Shown one piece after another: positions 53,601-61,852 of a DNA stretch of 64,000 bases (positions are counted from its first letter, which is position 1; each line of letters starts with the position of its first letter). Under the pieces are notes generated by a model. It was not told where the DNA came from, did no database searches, and saw only the letters and a list, made by a program, of their open reading frames with translations. A program made the position numbers and the translations under genes. Where the stretch lies: the NCBI RefSeq assembly GCF_000647975.1, contig NZ_JFKE01000003.1:484244-548243 (forward strand). Direction: 5' to 3'. The DNA is from Actibacterium mucosum KCTC 23349 (lineage in GTDB: Bacteria; Pseudomonadota; Alphaproteobacteria; Rhodobacterales; Rhodobacteraceae).

Positions 53601-54072
53601 CGGTACGGATGACTGGTGCACCCAGACGTTTTGTTGCCGTTCTAAGAGCCGCACCCACACCGGTTCCTTCCGCATCGGACATCAACTGGCCCGTCAGTGA
53701 CAGGGCCAGGGTCGAGGCGTTGACCACGTGGTTCTCGGACTGACCTGCGTGCCGCATCCACGCGCGACCTGTGGTTTTGTCTTCGATCAGGGCATCTTTG
53801 GTTTCGGCATCAGGAATGCGCAGCAAGGCTTCGGCCAAGGTCATGATGGCGACACCCTCTTCCGAGGATAAACCGTATTCCCCCAAAAACGCCTCGGTTA
53901 TTCCCGGCTTGGTGTCGGATCGAACGGTGTCCACCAGGTGCGTAGCACGATCAACGATGCGTTTTCTTTGTTCAGCCGTTGGAGCGAACCGTTTGGTAAG
54001 TTGCCCAAGAACAGCCGTGTCCGCAGCCGTGTAATGCGCCTGCATTTCTGATCTGATCGCAGTCATATTCAT
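50629..54072 (-). CDS. putA: Bifunctional proline dehydrogenase / glutamate-semialdehyde dehydrogenase PutA
   Basis: The product (1147 residues) oxidises proline to glutamate in two steps. The FAD-dependent proline dehydrogenase barrel spans about residues 90-470 (HPRYEFLKG, IDAEEADRLDPS, RLVKGAYWDAEIK, YATHNAHT-like FATHNAHT). The NAD-dependent aldehyde dehydrogenase lies at about 540-1000, with ISPWNFPLAIFTG, AETGGLNAMI and the catalytic cysteine in GQRCSALR. A C-terminal accessory domain follows. The N-terminal ribbon-helix-helix DNA-binding part of enterobacterial PutA is absent, so control is left to the divergent Lrp-type gene. The start is ATG 54072. Confidence 0.96.
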   Translation of the reverse strand: MNMTAIRSEMQAHYTAADTAVLGQLTKRFAPTAEQRKRIVDRATHLVDTVRSDTKPGITEAFLGEYGLSSEEGVAIMTLAEALLRIPDAETKDALIEDKTTGRAWMRHAGQSENHVVNASTLALSLTGQLMSDAEGTGVGAALRTATKRLGAPVIRTAVGRVMRELGHQFVLGETIQKATGRATAFEAKGYTYSYDMLGEAAMTAADAKAFFEAYLSAIHHIGRTSTGTNVATRAGISVKLSALHPRYEFLKGKVVVSEISDRLTTLCMQAARFNIGLNIDAEEADRLDPSLAIIDATLKRLPAGWDGFGVVVQAYGKRAGWVIDWLHALAVRENRKIMVRLVKGAYWDAEIKQAQIQGVSGFPVFSSKAATDVSYICCAAKLLGMRDRIYPQFATHNAHTVAAVVEMAGNTTGFEFQRLHGMGEALHDVNRQENNALCRIYAPVGTHKELLAYLVRRLLENGANSSFVNQIVDKGIPTIDVVADPFEQLGEGRVTNAALRQPVDLFMPERLNSAGLNLQNICDVEALEKDRAPYLQNCFTAHPLTVPNWHALGEENVINPADPTDVVGTVRSADGPTVDAAIAAAVPWAQIAPLAVRQETLNRVSELLEGNRPKFAALLSREAGKTLTDIDAELREAVDFLRFYAARAARHPRARPKGIVAAISPWNFPLAIFTGQVSAALATGNAVLAKPAEQTPLTAFLTVQLMHEAGVPMEALQLLPGYGADVGARLTSHPKVDAVCFTGSTATGHAINRTMAENLHPDASLLAETGGLNAMIVDSTALPEQAIKDIVASAFQSTGQRCSALRVLYIQDDIAAPFLDMLIGAMDELIVGDPLDRATDIGPVIDARAKANIEAHIAACKGRVLKQVAAPETGTFVGPTIIEIDGISDLQAEVFGPVLHVCRFGAGDIAKVITDINCSDYALTFGFHSRIESRAAEAAAAIRAGNVYVNRNQIGAVVGSQPFGGEGLSGTGPKAGGARYLTQFVKAEREVVAARTTAQLPQIGQAEIDNANARFKPRVVDQKALAGPTGESNILTTSGRGVVLCMGPGSLAERQALIASTMGSVGVIGTCDAARLGEFSGFTGVAYWGDTDTKRKIRTALAGRDGAILPLLTTADAMEHFVREQHVCVDTTAAGGNTALLAGRRE

Positions 54073-54287
54073 CAAAAGCAACTTCTGTTGGGCGCGACTA
54101 AAGCTGTCGCCTTCTGTTCCGGACCGTCAGCATGGCCGAGTTCAACACAGTCAGCTTAGCGAAACGCGACTGGACGAAATTCCTGCTTTTCCGAATACTG
54201 AGGTACAATTTACCGAATTTGTGCGAAACTGTAGTGCATAGAACTACGACTAAACGCGCCCTTAGTCCTGCTCGGGGTGCTTTTGCG

Positions 54288-54293
54288 AAGGAG
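54288..54293 (+). promoter_or_regulatory. Shine-Dalgarno AAGGAG deciding the putR TTG start
   Basis: AAGGAG lies 6 bases before TTG 54300. The reading frame is open for another 56 codons upstream, but those have no family similarity and no comparable ribosome site. Confidence 0.75.
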
Positions 54294-54299
54294 AAAAGA

Positions 54300-54761
54300 T
54301 TGGCTTCTGCGTCACTAGACGACTTCGACATTAAGATCATTAAGGCGCTGGGGCAAAACGCCCGGATCAGTGTTGCCGATCTTTCCAAACAGGTTGGGCT
54401 TTCAAAAACACCGTGCCACAATCGCATCCGGCGGTTGGAGGCAGAGGGGTTTATCACAGGCTACCGCGTGCTGTTGGATCCGGTAAAACTGGACCTGAGC
54501 CATGTTGCTTTTGTGGAAGTGAAACTGAGTTCAACACGCAGTTCAGCGCTGAGCGAATTCAACGCAGCGGTGCGTGACCATCCCGAGATCGAGCAGTGCC
54601 ATATGGTGGCTGCCCACTATGATTACCTACTGAAAGTTCGGGGCTCGGACATGCGAGCATTCCGCGAATTTTTGGGCGGAACAATTGCCATGTTGCCACA
54701 TGTTCAGACCACATCAACCCATGTGTCGATGGAGGCCGTAAAGGACGACGCAGTGTTCTGA
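54300..54761 (+). CDS. putR: Lrp/AsnC family proline-responsive regulator PutR
   Basis: The product (153 residues) has the N-terminal helix-turn-helix LDDFDIKIIKALGQNARISVADLSKQVGLSKTPCHNRIRRLE and a C-terminal RAM effector domain (AFVEVKLSS; CHMVAAHYDYLLKVRG). It lies divergent from putA, as in Rhodobacter and Agrobacterium, where PutR activates putA when proline is present. TTG 54300 is chosen over the upstream ATG 54132 from the ribosome site and family length. Proline is the expected ligand. Confidence 0.9.
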   Translation: MASASLDDFDIKIIKALGQNARISVADLSKQVGLSKTPCHNRIRRLEAEGFITGYRVLLDPVKLDLSHVAFVEVKLSSTRSSALSEFNAAVRDHPEIEQCHMVAAHYDYLLKVRGSDMRAFREFLGGTIAMLPHVQTTSTHVSMEAVKDDAVF

Positions 54762-54779
54762 GGAGATACATGAGACCTG

Positions 54780-55919
54780 TCAGCAAAGGTCCACGTGCAA
54801 CGTTTGGAACTGCGTGATGTCGTTGGGCAAGGCTTCGACGCCAAGGCCGGGTTTGTCTGAACATTGCCACGCGCCGCGAATGATGGGTTCTTTTTCGCCG
54901 TCAAGAAACATTGTGCGAAGTGGGTTCGCGTTGAAATCCACTTCCAACTGACCGTCGCCGCCAACACCGGCCAGCAATTCTGCCGACGCGACAAGGCCGA
55001 TACCTGCGCCAAGGAAGTGCGGGCAGTATCTGCGCCCGGCGCGCAGAGCTTGCTGGGCGACGGCAAGACACCCGGTAATCCCCCCCCATTTCGCCACGTC
55101 CGGCTGGACAACAGACAAATGACCCGCGTCGATGGCTTTCCCAAACTCCGGGACACCGATGATGTTCTCTCCACCTGCAAGCGGGATAGAGCTTTGGCGG
55201 GCCAACTCTTGCCATTTTGTGCGGTCGGTGAAGACGGGCATCGGCTCTTCCAGCCAATGCAGGGGCAGACCCGCGACGCCGTCGACAAACGCGCATGCCT
55301 GCTCCAGATTCCAGGCCTGATTGGCATCGCACGCCAGGGTTTCTTCGCCGGACAGGTCGGTCTGAACATCATGCACCAACGCGATGTCAGTGGGCATGTT
55401 GAACCCCACCTTAACTTTAAAACGCTGGTGGCCTGCCATGCGGGCCGCTGGCAAAATTTCGGCGGCAGCGTTGATCTGAATCCCGCTGGCATAGGCCGGA
55501 ACCTGATCTGCAGCATCTTGGCGAATGAACTTGCGAAGCGGCAGCCCCGCCCGTCGGGCAGCGAGGTCCCAGATTGCAATATCCAACCCGGCCAGCACCT
55601 GGGAAAATGGCCCGACCTCGCCACATTGCACCGCACGAATTCGGGTTTGATCTGCAAGTTGGTGGAAGAATTCTGCGGGCGTGGCGGCGGGTTTGTTCAA
55701 CACCAGTTGCGCAATATCCATCTGCAACAATCGCACACGGTGTTCAGCGCCCGCGGCGGGCCAATTGGCAAAAGCCTCGCCCCAACCAAAGACCCCGTCG
55801 CGATCCTCAACGCGGATCAGAACGGCTGGCCGGTCATGCATGACCCCAAATGACGTGGCGACCGGGCGCTTTGTCGGGCTGCGAAAGGCCCAGGCTTGAA
55901 TACGCGCAATCTCGATCAT
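54780..55919 (-). CDS. Enolase-superfamily (mandelate racemase-like) sugar-acid dehydratase
   Basis: The product (379 residues) has the complete mandelate-racemase-subgroup residue set: KxK at K168 and K170, metal ligands D198, E224 and E251, the His-Asp dyad D274 and H301, and E326 at the end. Such enzymes abstract the alpha proton of an acid sugar and usually dehydrate it. The N-terminal lid (SFGVMHDRPAVLIRVEDRDG) decides the substrate and is not recognised. The start at ATG 55919 overlaps the GntR stop by four bases. Together with the divergent oxidoreductases it suggests oxidation of a polyol or sugar acid to a semialdehyde and acid. Confidence 0.88.
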   Translation of the reverse strand: MIEIARIQAWAFRSPTKRPVATSFGVMHDRPAVLIRVEDRDGVFGWGEAFANWPAAGAEHRVRLLQMDIAQLVLNKPAATPAEFFHQLADQTRIRAVQCGEVGPFSQVLAGLDIAIWDLAARRAGLPLRKFIRQDAADQVPAYASGIQINAAAEILPAARMAGHQRFKVKVGFNMPTDIALVHDVQTDLSGEETLACDANQAWNLEQACAFVDGVAGLPLHWLEEPMPVFTDRTKWQELARQSSIPLAGGENIIGVPEFGKAIDAGHLSVVQPDVAKWGGITGCLAVAQQALRAGRRYCPHFLGAGIGLVASAELLAGVGGDGQLEVDFNANPLRTMFLDGEKEPIIRGAWQCSDKPGLGVEALPNDITQFQTLHVDLC

Positions 55920-56644
55920 GCCATCAGATCCATTTCGAGGCGCACATAATCGCTGCGATAACTGACATCGGCCAGATAGATCACACGGTCGTTGCTGTCG
56001 CAAAGCGTTCGCCGAACCTCGACAACCGGGTCGCCGATCGCAAGGTTGAGCATACCGGCCAACGTGTCATCGCATTTACCGATGCTCAGCGACTGACGCG
56101 CTCGGGCGATGTCCACATCCGGCGAATCCACAAGAACGGGCAGCGCCAGTTGCGTGCGAAACGCGTCTTCGCGCGGGTTGAATACGTCTTGGGCAATGTA
56201 GATCGCGATAACGCAATAAACCGCGCCGTCGCGGGTATGGGTCCTTTTGAGAAGGTGATACCCGGTCTCTGACAAAGTGCCGATCAAGGGTGCGCCCGGT
56301 ATGTCCGCCTTGCGATCATCCAGCAAGTCCATCGTGGGCCGGTCGCCACGATACATGTCGACAAGGGTCGACAGGCGAGTCCCCAAATGCAATGGCGTGG
56401 GCGTCGGAGGCGGAGGCAGAACGGTTGTTCCACGTCCCCGCCGCGATTCCAGCAGGCCTTCGTCTTCCAGTATCTTCACGGCTTGTCGGATCGTGATCTT
56501 TGCAACCGAATACTTCTGAGACAGCTCTGTTACCGTCGGCAACAGCTCGCCAGGCAGCCATGTACCGCGTTCAAGGTTTTGTCGCAGGATTTCTGTGATC
56601 TGAAGGTAGAGCGGTGCGCGGCTTTGACGGAATGTGTCGGTCAT
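55916..56644 (-). CDS. HutC-type GntR family regulator
   Basis: The product (242 residues) has a winged helix (PLYLQITEILRQNLERGTWLPGE, then SQKYSVAKITIRQAVKILEDEGLL) and a UTRA ligand domain (LLKRTHTRDGAVYCVIAIYIA to the C-terminus). UTRA regulators bind small sugars, urocanate or similar compounds. It is encoded first in the operon with the enolase-type enzyme and lies divergent to the GMC/ALDH operon. Two inverted repeats in the gap (56670-56687 and 56716-56733) are probable operators. Confidence 0.9.
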   Translation of the reverse strand: MTDTFRQSRAPLYLQITEILRQNLERGTWLPGELLPTVTELSQKYSVAKITIRQAVKILEDEGLLESRRGRGTTVLPPPPTPTPLHLGTRLSTLVDMYRGDRPTMDLLDDRKADIPGAPLIGTLSETGYHLLKRTHTRDGAVYCVIAIYIAQDVFNPREDAFRTQLALPVLVDSPDVDIARARQSLSIGKCDDTLAGMLNLAIGDPVVEVRRTLCDSNDRVIYLADVSYRSDYVRLEMDLMA

Positions 56645-56669
56645 TGGTCCCAAACCTCAAAAGACTTAA

Positions 56670-56687
56670 AATCCTATATATAGAATC
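56670..56687. promoter_or_regulatory. Imperfect palindrome, probable GntR operator 1
   Basis: AATCCTATATATAGAATC is an imperfect inverted repeat around TATATA, 25 bases upstream of the gntR ATG. Its CTATATATAG core shares the TCTA/TAGA half-site style with operator 2. Confidence 0.5.
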
Positions 56688-56715
56688 TATGTTGCGATGC
56701 CAGCGGAATCACAAT

Positions 56716-56733
56716 AGTTCTAATCATAGAACT
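56716..56733. promoter_or_regulatory. Perfect palindrome, probable GntR operator 2
   Basis: AGTTCTAATCATAGAACT has 7-base perfect arms around ATCA and ends just before the GGAG of the GMC gene, where a bound repressor would block initiation. Confidence 0.65.
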
Positions 56734-56747
56734 TTTGGAGGCGCGCA

Positions 56748-58352
56748 ATGGCGGGATACGATTATATCATCATTGGGTCAGGCACCGCAGGCGCAACGCT
56801 TGCCTCCCGCCTTTCCGAGGATCCGGCAGTACGCGTGCTGTTGCTTGAGGGGGGTGGGCCTGATCGTGGTTTCTGGCTGAAACTGCCGGTTGGCTACTAT
56901 AAGTCGATTTATAATGCACGCGTGTCTCACCTGTACCGGGCGCAGCCTGACAGCGGTATTGCAAATCGCCGTATGGATTGCCCCCGAGGTCAAGTTGTCG
57001 GTGGATCAAGCGCGATAAACGGGCTGATCTATATTCGCGGGCAACACCAAGACTTTGACGACTGGCACGACTTGGGCGCAGACGGCTGGAGCTATCGGGA
57101 CGTGCTGCCTCATTTCCGAGCGGTGGAAACCTACAATGGGCGGCCGTCGCAGTATCGTGGGGCACACGGGCCGTTGCAAATCTCGGATTTGCGCAATCAG
57201 AACGCCGCCTGCAATGACTGGCTGCGTGCCGCAAGCGGTTACGGGCTGCCCCAGAACGAAGATTTTAACGGCGCAGATTCGCTGGGCGTTGGTCGATACC
57301 AACTGACCCCGCGCGGACGTTGGCGCGACAGCGCGGCAACCGCGTTCCTGCATCCCGCACTGAAACGCCCGAACCTGACGATGAAAGTCCGCGCACGCGC
57401 AACCGAAATTCTGTTCAACAAGTCGCGGGCCACAGGTGTCCGATATGTACACAGGGGCAAAACAAACGAAGTGCACGCCGACTGCGAGGTCATCTTGTGT
57501 GGTGGCGCGGTGCAGTCGCCGCAATTGCTGCAACTGTCCGGCATCGGGCCCGCCGACCTTTTGCGCGAACACGGCATTCCCGTGCGCCACGACGCCCCCG
57601 AGGTTGGCGCAAACCTTCAGGATCATTTGCAGATGCGCACAATCGTCGAGATGTCCGAGCGGGGCATGTCGCTGAATGATCACGTGAGAAACCCTTTCTC
57701 TCTCGCGAAGATGGGATTGGAATGGCTGATCGGTGCACGCGGCCCGCTGACCGTTGGTGCGGGCCAGGTTGGTGGTGCGGCCTGCAGCAAATTTGCCAAG
57801 AACGGCCGCCCCGACCTGCAGCTTTTCGTCATGCCGCTGTCGGTGGACAAGCCCGGCAAACCCCTGCACCGATATGCCGGTTTCACGACCTCTTTTTGGC
57901 AGTGCCATCCTGAAAGCCGCGGTTCGATAGAAATCGCCGGCCGTGATCCATTTGCAGATCCGATTATTCGCACCAATTACTTGTCATCGGAACTGGACCA
58001 GAATGTCATGATCGAAGGTCTGCGAATGGTCCGCGCCATTTACAACAGGCCCGAGTTCCGCGGCCGTTGGAAACACGAAATCATCCCCGGGGCCGCGCAT
58101 CAAAGCGATGCCGAGTTGCTGGACGCCATCCGCCGGGTGGCTGCCACGGTGTACCACCTGGTGGGTACATGCCGCATGGGGCGCGATGACACCGCCGTGG
58201 TCGACCCAGAATTGCGCGTCAAAGGTGTGGAAGGTTTGCGGGTCGTGGATGCCTCGGTCATGCCAAAGATCACTTCGGCCAATACTAACGCACCTACGTT
58301 CATGATTGCTGAAAAAGCCGCCGACCTGATCCGCTCCGGCTCTTCCGCCTAA
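56748..58352 (+). CDS. GMC family FAD-dependent oxidoreductase (choline dehydrogenase-like)
   Basis: The product (534 residues) has the ADP-binding motif IIGSGTAGATLASRLSED at residues 7-24, the GMC signature 1 region (GQVVGGSSAINGLIYIRGQ), the second signature CGGAVQSPQLLQLSGIGP, and the C-terminal active site VYHLVGTCRMG ... TSANTNAPTFMIAEKAAD with the catalytic His and Asn. It oxidises an alcohol to an aldehyde, passing electrons to a quinone. The aldehyde dehydrogenase 24 bases downstream would complete the oxidation. The substrate is unknown; a polyol or polyethylene-glycol-like alcohol is possible. Confidence 0.92.
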   Translation: MAGYDYIIIGSGTAGATLASRLSEDPAVRVLLLEGGGPDRGFWLKLPVGYYKSIYNARVSHLYRAQPDSGIANRRMDCPRGQVVGGSSAINGLIYIRGQHQDFDDWHDLGADGWSYRDVLPHFRAVETYNGRPSQYRGAHGPLQISDLRNQNAACNDWLRAASGYGLPQNEDFNGADSLGVGRYQLTPRGRWRDSAATAFLHPALKRPNLTMKVRARATEILFNKSRATGVRYVHRGKTNEVHADCEVILCGGAVQSPQLLQLSGIGPADLLREHGIPVRHDAPEVGANLQDHLQMRTIVEMSERGMSLNDHVRNPFSLAKMGLEWLIGARGPLTVGAGQVGGAACSKFAKNGRPDLQLFVMPLSVDKPGKPLHRYAGFTTSFWQCHPESRGSIEIAGRDPFADPIIRTNYLSSELDQNVMIEGLRMVRAIYNRPEFRGRWKHEIIPGAAHQSDAELLDAIRRVAATVYHLVGTCRMGRDDTAVVDPELRVKGVEGLRVVDASVMPKITSANTNAPTFMIAEKAADLIRSGSSA

Positions 58353-58376
58353 CCCCAAATCAAAGCAGGACACATT

Positions 58377-59765
58377 ATGACCATCGAAATTCGCAATCCC
58401 GCTGTACCGGGGGAAGTCGCAGCACGATACACCGAAACGGAACCGGGTGATCTGGACGGACTGATAACGCGTGCGCATCAGGCTCAGGCCAATTGGGCCT
58501 TGGTACCCCAGCCTGAACGTGGTGCAATTATTGCCCGCTACATTGATGCGTTAGAGGCGCGTCGCGAGGACATCGCCCTGTCAATCACCAAGGAAATGGG
58601 TAAACCCTTGGCCGAAGCGCGGGGAGAGGTGACCAAAGCTCTGGGCGAAGCGCGGGCCATGGTTGCACGGGCGGGTGCGCCGGTTGGCGAGGTTTTCCCT
58701 TCGCAATTGCCGGGAACCGTTGCCTATACGACAAGGCGGCCACGGGGCGTTATCTTGGGCATCAACCCGTGGAACTTTCCCTTCAGCACACCTATGCGCA
58801 AGGCCATTCCAGCACTGGTGTACGGCAACGCAATTGTCCTGAAGCCTGCATCACTGTCTCCGGGGGCCATTGACCTGATGGCACAGATTGCGAGCGATCA
58901 TTTACCTGAAAACATTGTTCAAGCCGCTATCGGCAACGGCGCATTGGGACAGGCTTTGGCCGAACATCCTGGCGTCAACGCCATCAGCTTTACCGGATCT
59001 GTTGGGGTCGGGAAACGTGTTGCGCAAGCTGCTGCGGGGCATCTGGCCGAAGTGTCTTTGGAACTGGGCGGCAAGAACCCGGCCATCCTGAATGACGCCA
59101 GTGATCTGGATGCGGTTCTTGATCAAATCATGGCGGCGGCATTTGCCGTGTGTGGGCAGAGATGTACAGCCGTCAGCCGTGTCATCGTGAACCGTAACCT
59201 TGAACGCGCTGTTGTCGATGGCCTGTCCACACGTGCTGAGGCCATGCATCCGATGGATGGAACGGCACAAGGCGCCCAACTTGGCCCACTTTCCAGTCGT
59301 CAGCAGTTGGAGGATGTCTCTGCCTTTGTCGCCCGGGCCGCCGCGCAAGGTGCAAAAATTTCTGCGGGTGGGAAAGCCATAAAGACAGAGACGGGCGGCT
59401 ATTTCTACGCGCCGACCATTCTTTCGAACGTGACGCGTGAAATGGAGATCGCCCGCGAAGAAGTTTTTGGCCCGGTTCTTTCAGTCATTCCGTATAGCTC
59501 CATCGACGAAGCGCTAAGTATTGCCAATGGCGTCTCCTTTGGCCTGTCATCCTGCGTCTACTCAGAGCAGGCACCGGTTATCGAACGCTTCGTTGCTGAA
59601 AGTGAAAGCGGCATGTTGCATGTGAATGCAGGCAGCTTCCCTGAAAACCACCTTCCCTTCGTCGGCGTCAAAGACAGCGCCATGGGGGTCGGGGGATCAA
59701 ATGGGCCGTCAACCGTTCAGTTTTATACCACCGAGCATACTGTCTATCAGCGCGCCAAAGTGTGA
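58377..59765 (+). CDS. NAD(P)-dependent aldehyde dehydrogenase (succinate-semialdehyde type)
   Basis: The product (462 residues) has all ALDH active-site residues: the asparagine in NPWNFPFS (N133), glutamate E229 in LELGGKNP and cysteine C263 in CGQRCTAVS. It belongs to the SSADH/glycolaldehyde group judged by FTGSVGVGKRV and EEVFGPVLSV. Following a GMC alcohol oxidase it probably oxidises the aldehyde produced there. The gene ends before a strong bidirectional terminator. Confidence 0.92.
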   Translation: MTIEIRNPAVPGEVAARYTETEPGDLDGLITRAHQAQANWALVPQPERGAIIARYIDALEARREDIALSITKEMGKPLAEARGEVTKALGEARAMVARAGAPVGEVFPSQLPGTVAYTTRRPRGVILGINPWNFPFSTPMRKAIPALVYGNAIVLKPASLSPGAIDLMAQIASDHLPENIVQAAIGNGALGQALAEHPGVNAISFTGSVGVGKRVAQAAAGHLAEVSLELGGKNPAILNDASDLDAVLDQIMAAAFAVCGQRCTAVSRVIVNRNLERAVVDGLSTRAEAMHPMDGTAQGAQLGPLSSRQQLEDVSAFVARAAAQGAKISAGGKAIKTETGGYFYAPTILSNVTREMEIAREEVFGPVLSVIPYSSIDEALSIANGVSFGLSSCVYSEQAPVIERFVAESESGMLHVNAGSFPENHLPFVGVKDSAMGVGGSNGPSTVQFYTTEHTVYQRAKV

Positions 59766-59786
59766 AGTCCAAATTCCACAATCGAA

Positions 59787-59824
59787 GCACCGCGCCTTGC
59801 ACGAAATGTAAGAAGGCGCGGTGC
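59787..59824. terminator. Bidirectional terminator
   Basis: A perfect 11-base stem (GCACCGCGCCT / AGGCGCGGTGC) with a 16-base loop separates two convergent genes. No T-run follows, but the stem is strong and central. Confidence 0.75.
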
Positions 59825-59846
59825 CATTGTTCAGATCGGCGACGGT

Positions 59847-60719
59847 TTATCCGAACGGCGCATAGAGTTTTGCGATGGCCGTGATGTTGTCGGCGCCAAA
59901 CCCACTGTCGGCGGCCTTGGCAAAAACCTCGGCCGTGGCTTGGGTCATTGGTGCGGCTTGCCCCCCTTCCTCGTTTGTGTCCAGCGCAAGGCCCAAATCC
60001 TTGCACACAAGCTCAATCGGGAATGCCGGCTGAAACGCCTGCGCCAACATCGCGCTGCCACCAAGCTTTGCCGCCGGGCTGGCTACTGGCGTGGCAGATA
60101 GGATTTCCAAAGCCCGCGCCGGGGCCAGACCGCCGCTGGAAGCCAACCCCAGCAATTCAGCCAATGTCGCAAGCTGCGCTGCAAACAGCGTGTTGACCAT
60201 CAGTTTCACAACCGCCCCGGCACCGGCATCCCCTGCGTGGTGAACGGCGCTGCCCATGTCGTTCAAGACCGGCTGGGCCTTGCCCAGATCGCTTTCCATG
60301 CCGCCAACCATAAAGATCAGCTGAGCGGCCTCGGCTTGCGGCCGAGAGCCTGCCAATGGCGCATCAAGAAACCCGACACCGCGCGACGCAGCGATGTTGT
60401 GCAACGCTTTTGCATGACCGGGCGAAACGGTTGAACATTCAACACCCAAGGTACCGGGACTCATACCCGCAAACGCTCCGGATTCCGGTGCCGCCCAGAC
60501 CGCGTGCGACGCCCTGTCATCGCGCACCATGGAAATAACGATTTCGGCGCCTTTGGCTGCAATCGCTGGGGATTCCGCAACAACGGCACCCGCGTTGCCC
60601 AAGGCGTCGGCTCGGTCCCTGTTGCGATTCCAGACCGTTACTTCATGCCCTGAAGCAAGCAAGTTTCCGGCCATTCGAGACCCCATGGCACCAAGGCCAA
60701 GAAAAGCAATTTTTGTCAT
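59847..60719 (-). CDS. Beta-hydroxyacid dehydrogenase (HIBADH/tartronate-semialdehyde reductase family)
   Basis: The product (290 residues) has the N-terminal Rossmann motif FLGLGAMGSRMAGNLLASGHEV followed by NRNRDRA, indicating NADP use. The substrate motif is DAPLAGSRPQAEAAQL, and GAGAVVKLMVN carries the catalytic lysine. Family members interconvert 3-hydroxyisobutyrate, tartronate semialdehyde or related hydroxyacids and semialdehydes. Next to the alcohol and aldehyde oxidation genes it could take care of a semialdehyde by-product, but it is convergent with them and has its own promoter. Confidence 0.88.
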   Translation of the reverse strand: MTKIAFLGLGAMGSRMAGNLLASGHEVTVWNRNRDRADALGNAGAVVAESPAIAAKGAEIVISMVRDDRASHAVWAAPESGAFAGMSPGTLGVECSTVSPGHAKALHNIAASRGVGFLDAPLAGSRPQAEAAQLIFMVGGMESDLGKAQPVLNDMGSAVHHAGDAGAGAVVKLMVNTLFAAQLATLAELLGLASSGGLAPARALEILSATPVASPAAKLGGSAMLAQAFQPAFPIELVCKDLGLALDTNEEGGQAAPMTQATAEVFAKAADSGFGADNITAIAKLYAPFG

Positions 60720-60740
60720 GTTTCAGTTCCTTTTACTGCT

Positions 60741-61847
60741 TCATTGAACGCGGTGTGCGGTTAGGGAAACGGCAATTATTACGTCGGTTGAAACCGCCGG
60801 GTTGGCATCGCCAATGCCAAAGTCGTGACGACTGAGCGTGCTGCGCAACTGTGCCGTTGCCGTTGATCCTGCGATGTCCAATGTGCCCGAAAGCACGAGG
60901 GGCAATGTCACACCCTTCAGGGTTAAAGTTCCCGGCACGGTGAGGTGCTGCCCATCCCATGTGAGGCTGTCTGCGACGAACTCGGCAACTGGAAACGCGT
61001 CGGCGTCCAGCCAGGATGACCCCGCCAGCGGTGCGGCCGCTTGCGGCGCAGAGATGGACGCCGTCGCGGTTGAAACCTGAACTTGGACACTGTTTTGGTT
61101 CTGGTCCTGCGGATCAAACTGGATATGAGCGGTCCAGTCTGAAAAGGTGCCAAATGCAATAGAGGTGCCGATTTTCACCTCGAAGGCCAGCGTGCTTTTT
61201 GCGGGGTCAACCTTCCAATGTGTCTGGGCCAACGCGGGATGAACGAATGCAAAGGGAAGGATCAACACCACGACCCAGCCAAGCCGGCGCCCGAACGGCA
61301 GCATATGCCGCAAAACATCGTCTCGGTCGACAAAGTGGTGCTTTAACGCGCCGGCGACATGTAGCGTCACAAGGGCCAACATCGACACGCCCCCCATCCA
61401 ATGAAGACGTCCCCAAAACGCGCTGACTTCGGCATCGGGGCCCACCAGATGGGGAATTGGCAAGACGCCAAACACAACCGTTGGAATGCCCAGCGGCGAG
61501 GACGACGCCATCAGCCACCCGGTCAACGGCATGGTCGCCATCAACACGTACAGTCCAAGATGGGTCAGTTTCGCGGCCCGGACAACACCTGCCGACATCC
61601 CCTGTGGGAACGGTGGCGGCCGATGCAGTGCCCGCCACACCACGCGCAACACGAGCAAAGCAAACAACGAAACGCCGATCGACTTGTGCAGTTGGTACAG
61701 GTCGTAGACACGCAAACCCAAAACGCGGGCCGCGAAATCCCCTTTGGCGGCGGTCTGCGCCATCAAGAAACCGCACCCGATCATGGACAGCAGCAATGCC
61801 GCCATGACCCAGTGCAAAAGTTTTGCGATTGGATGCCAAGCGCGCAT
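60741..61847 (-). CDS. Cytochrome b561-YceI fusion protein
   Basis: The product (368 residues) joins a four-helix cytochrome b561 domain (residues about 1-175) to a YceI-like lipocalin domain (about 190-368). Heme histidines are seen in AKLLHWVM, LYQLHKSIG and TLHVAGALKHH. A hydrophobic segment (WVVVLILPFAFVHPALAQ) separates the domains, so the YceI barrel lies in the periplasm. YceI proteins bind isoprenoid quinones or lipids, so the fusion may shuttle electrons from a bound quinol to the heme. The start is ATG 61847; the open frame continues upstream. It lies downstream of a second yceI gene. Confidence 0.9.
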   Translation of the reverse strand: MRAWHPIAKLLHWVMAALLLSMIGCGFLMAQTAAKGDFAARVLGLRVYDLYQLHKSIGVSLFALLVLRVVWRALHRPPPFPQGMSAGVVRAAKLTHLGLYVLMATMPLTGWLMASSSPLGIPTVVFGVLPIPHLVGPDAEVSAFWGRLHWMGGVSMLALVTLHVAGALKHHFVDRDDVLRHMLPFGRRLGWVVVLILPFAFVHPALAQTHWKVDPAKSTLAFEVKIGTSIAFGTFSDWTAHIQFDPQDQNQNSVQVQVSTATASISAPQAAAPLAGSSWLDADAFPVAEFVADSLTWDGQHLTVPGTLTLKGVTLPLVLSGTLDIAGSTATAQLRSTLSRHDFGIGDANPAVSTDVIIAVSLTAHRVQ

Positions 61848-61852
61848 GTCAA

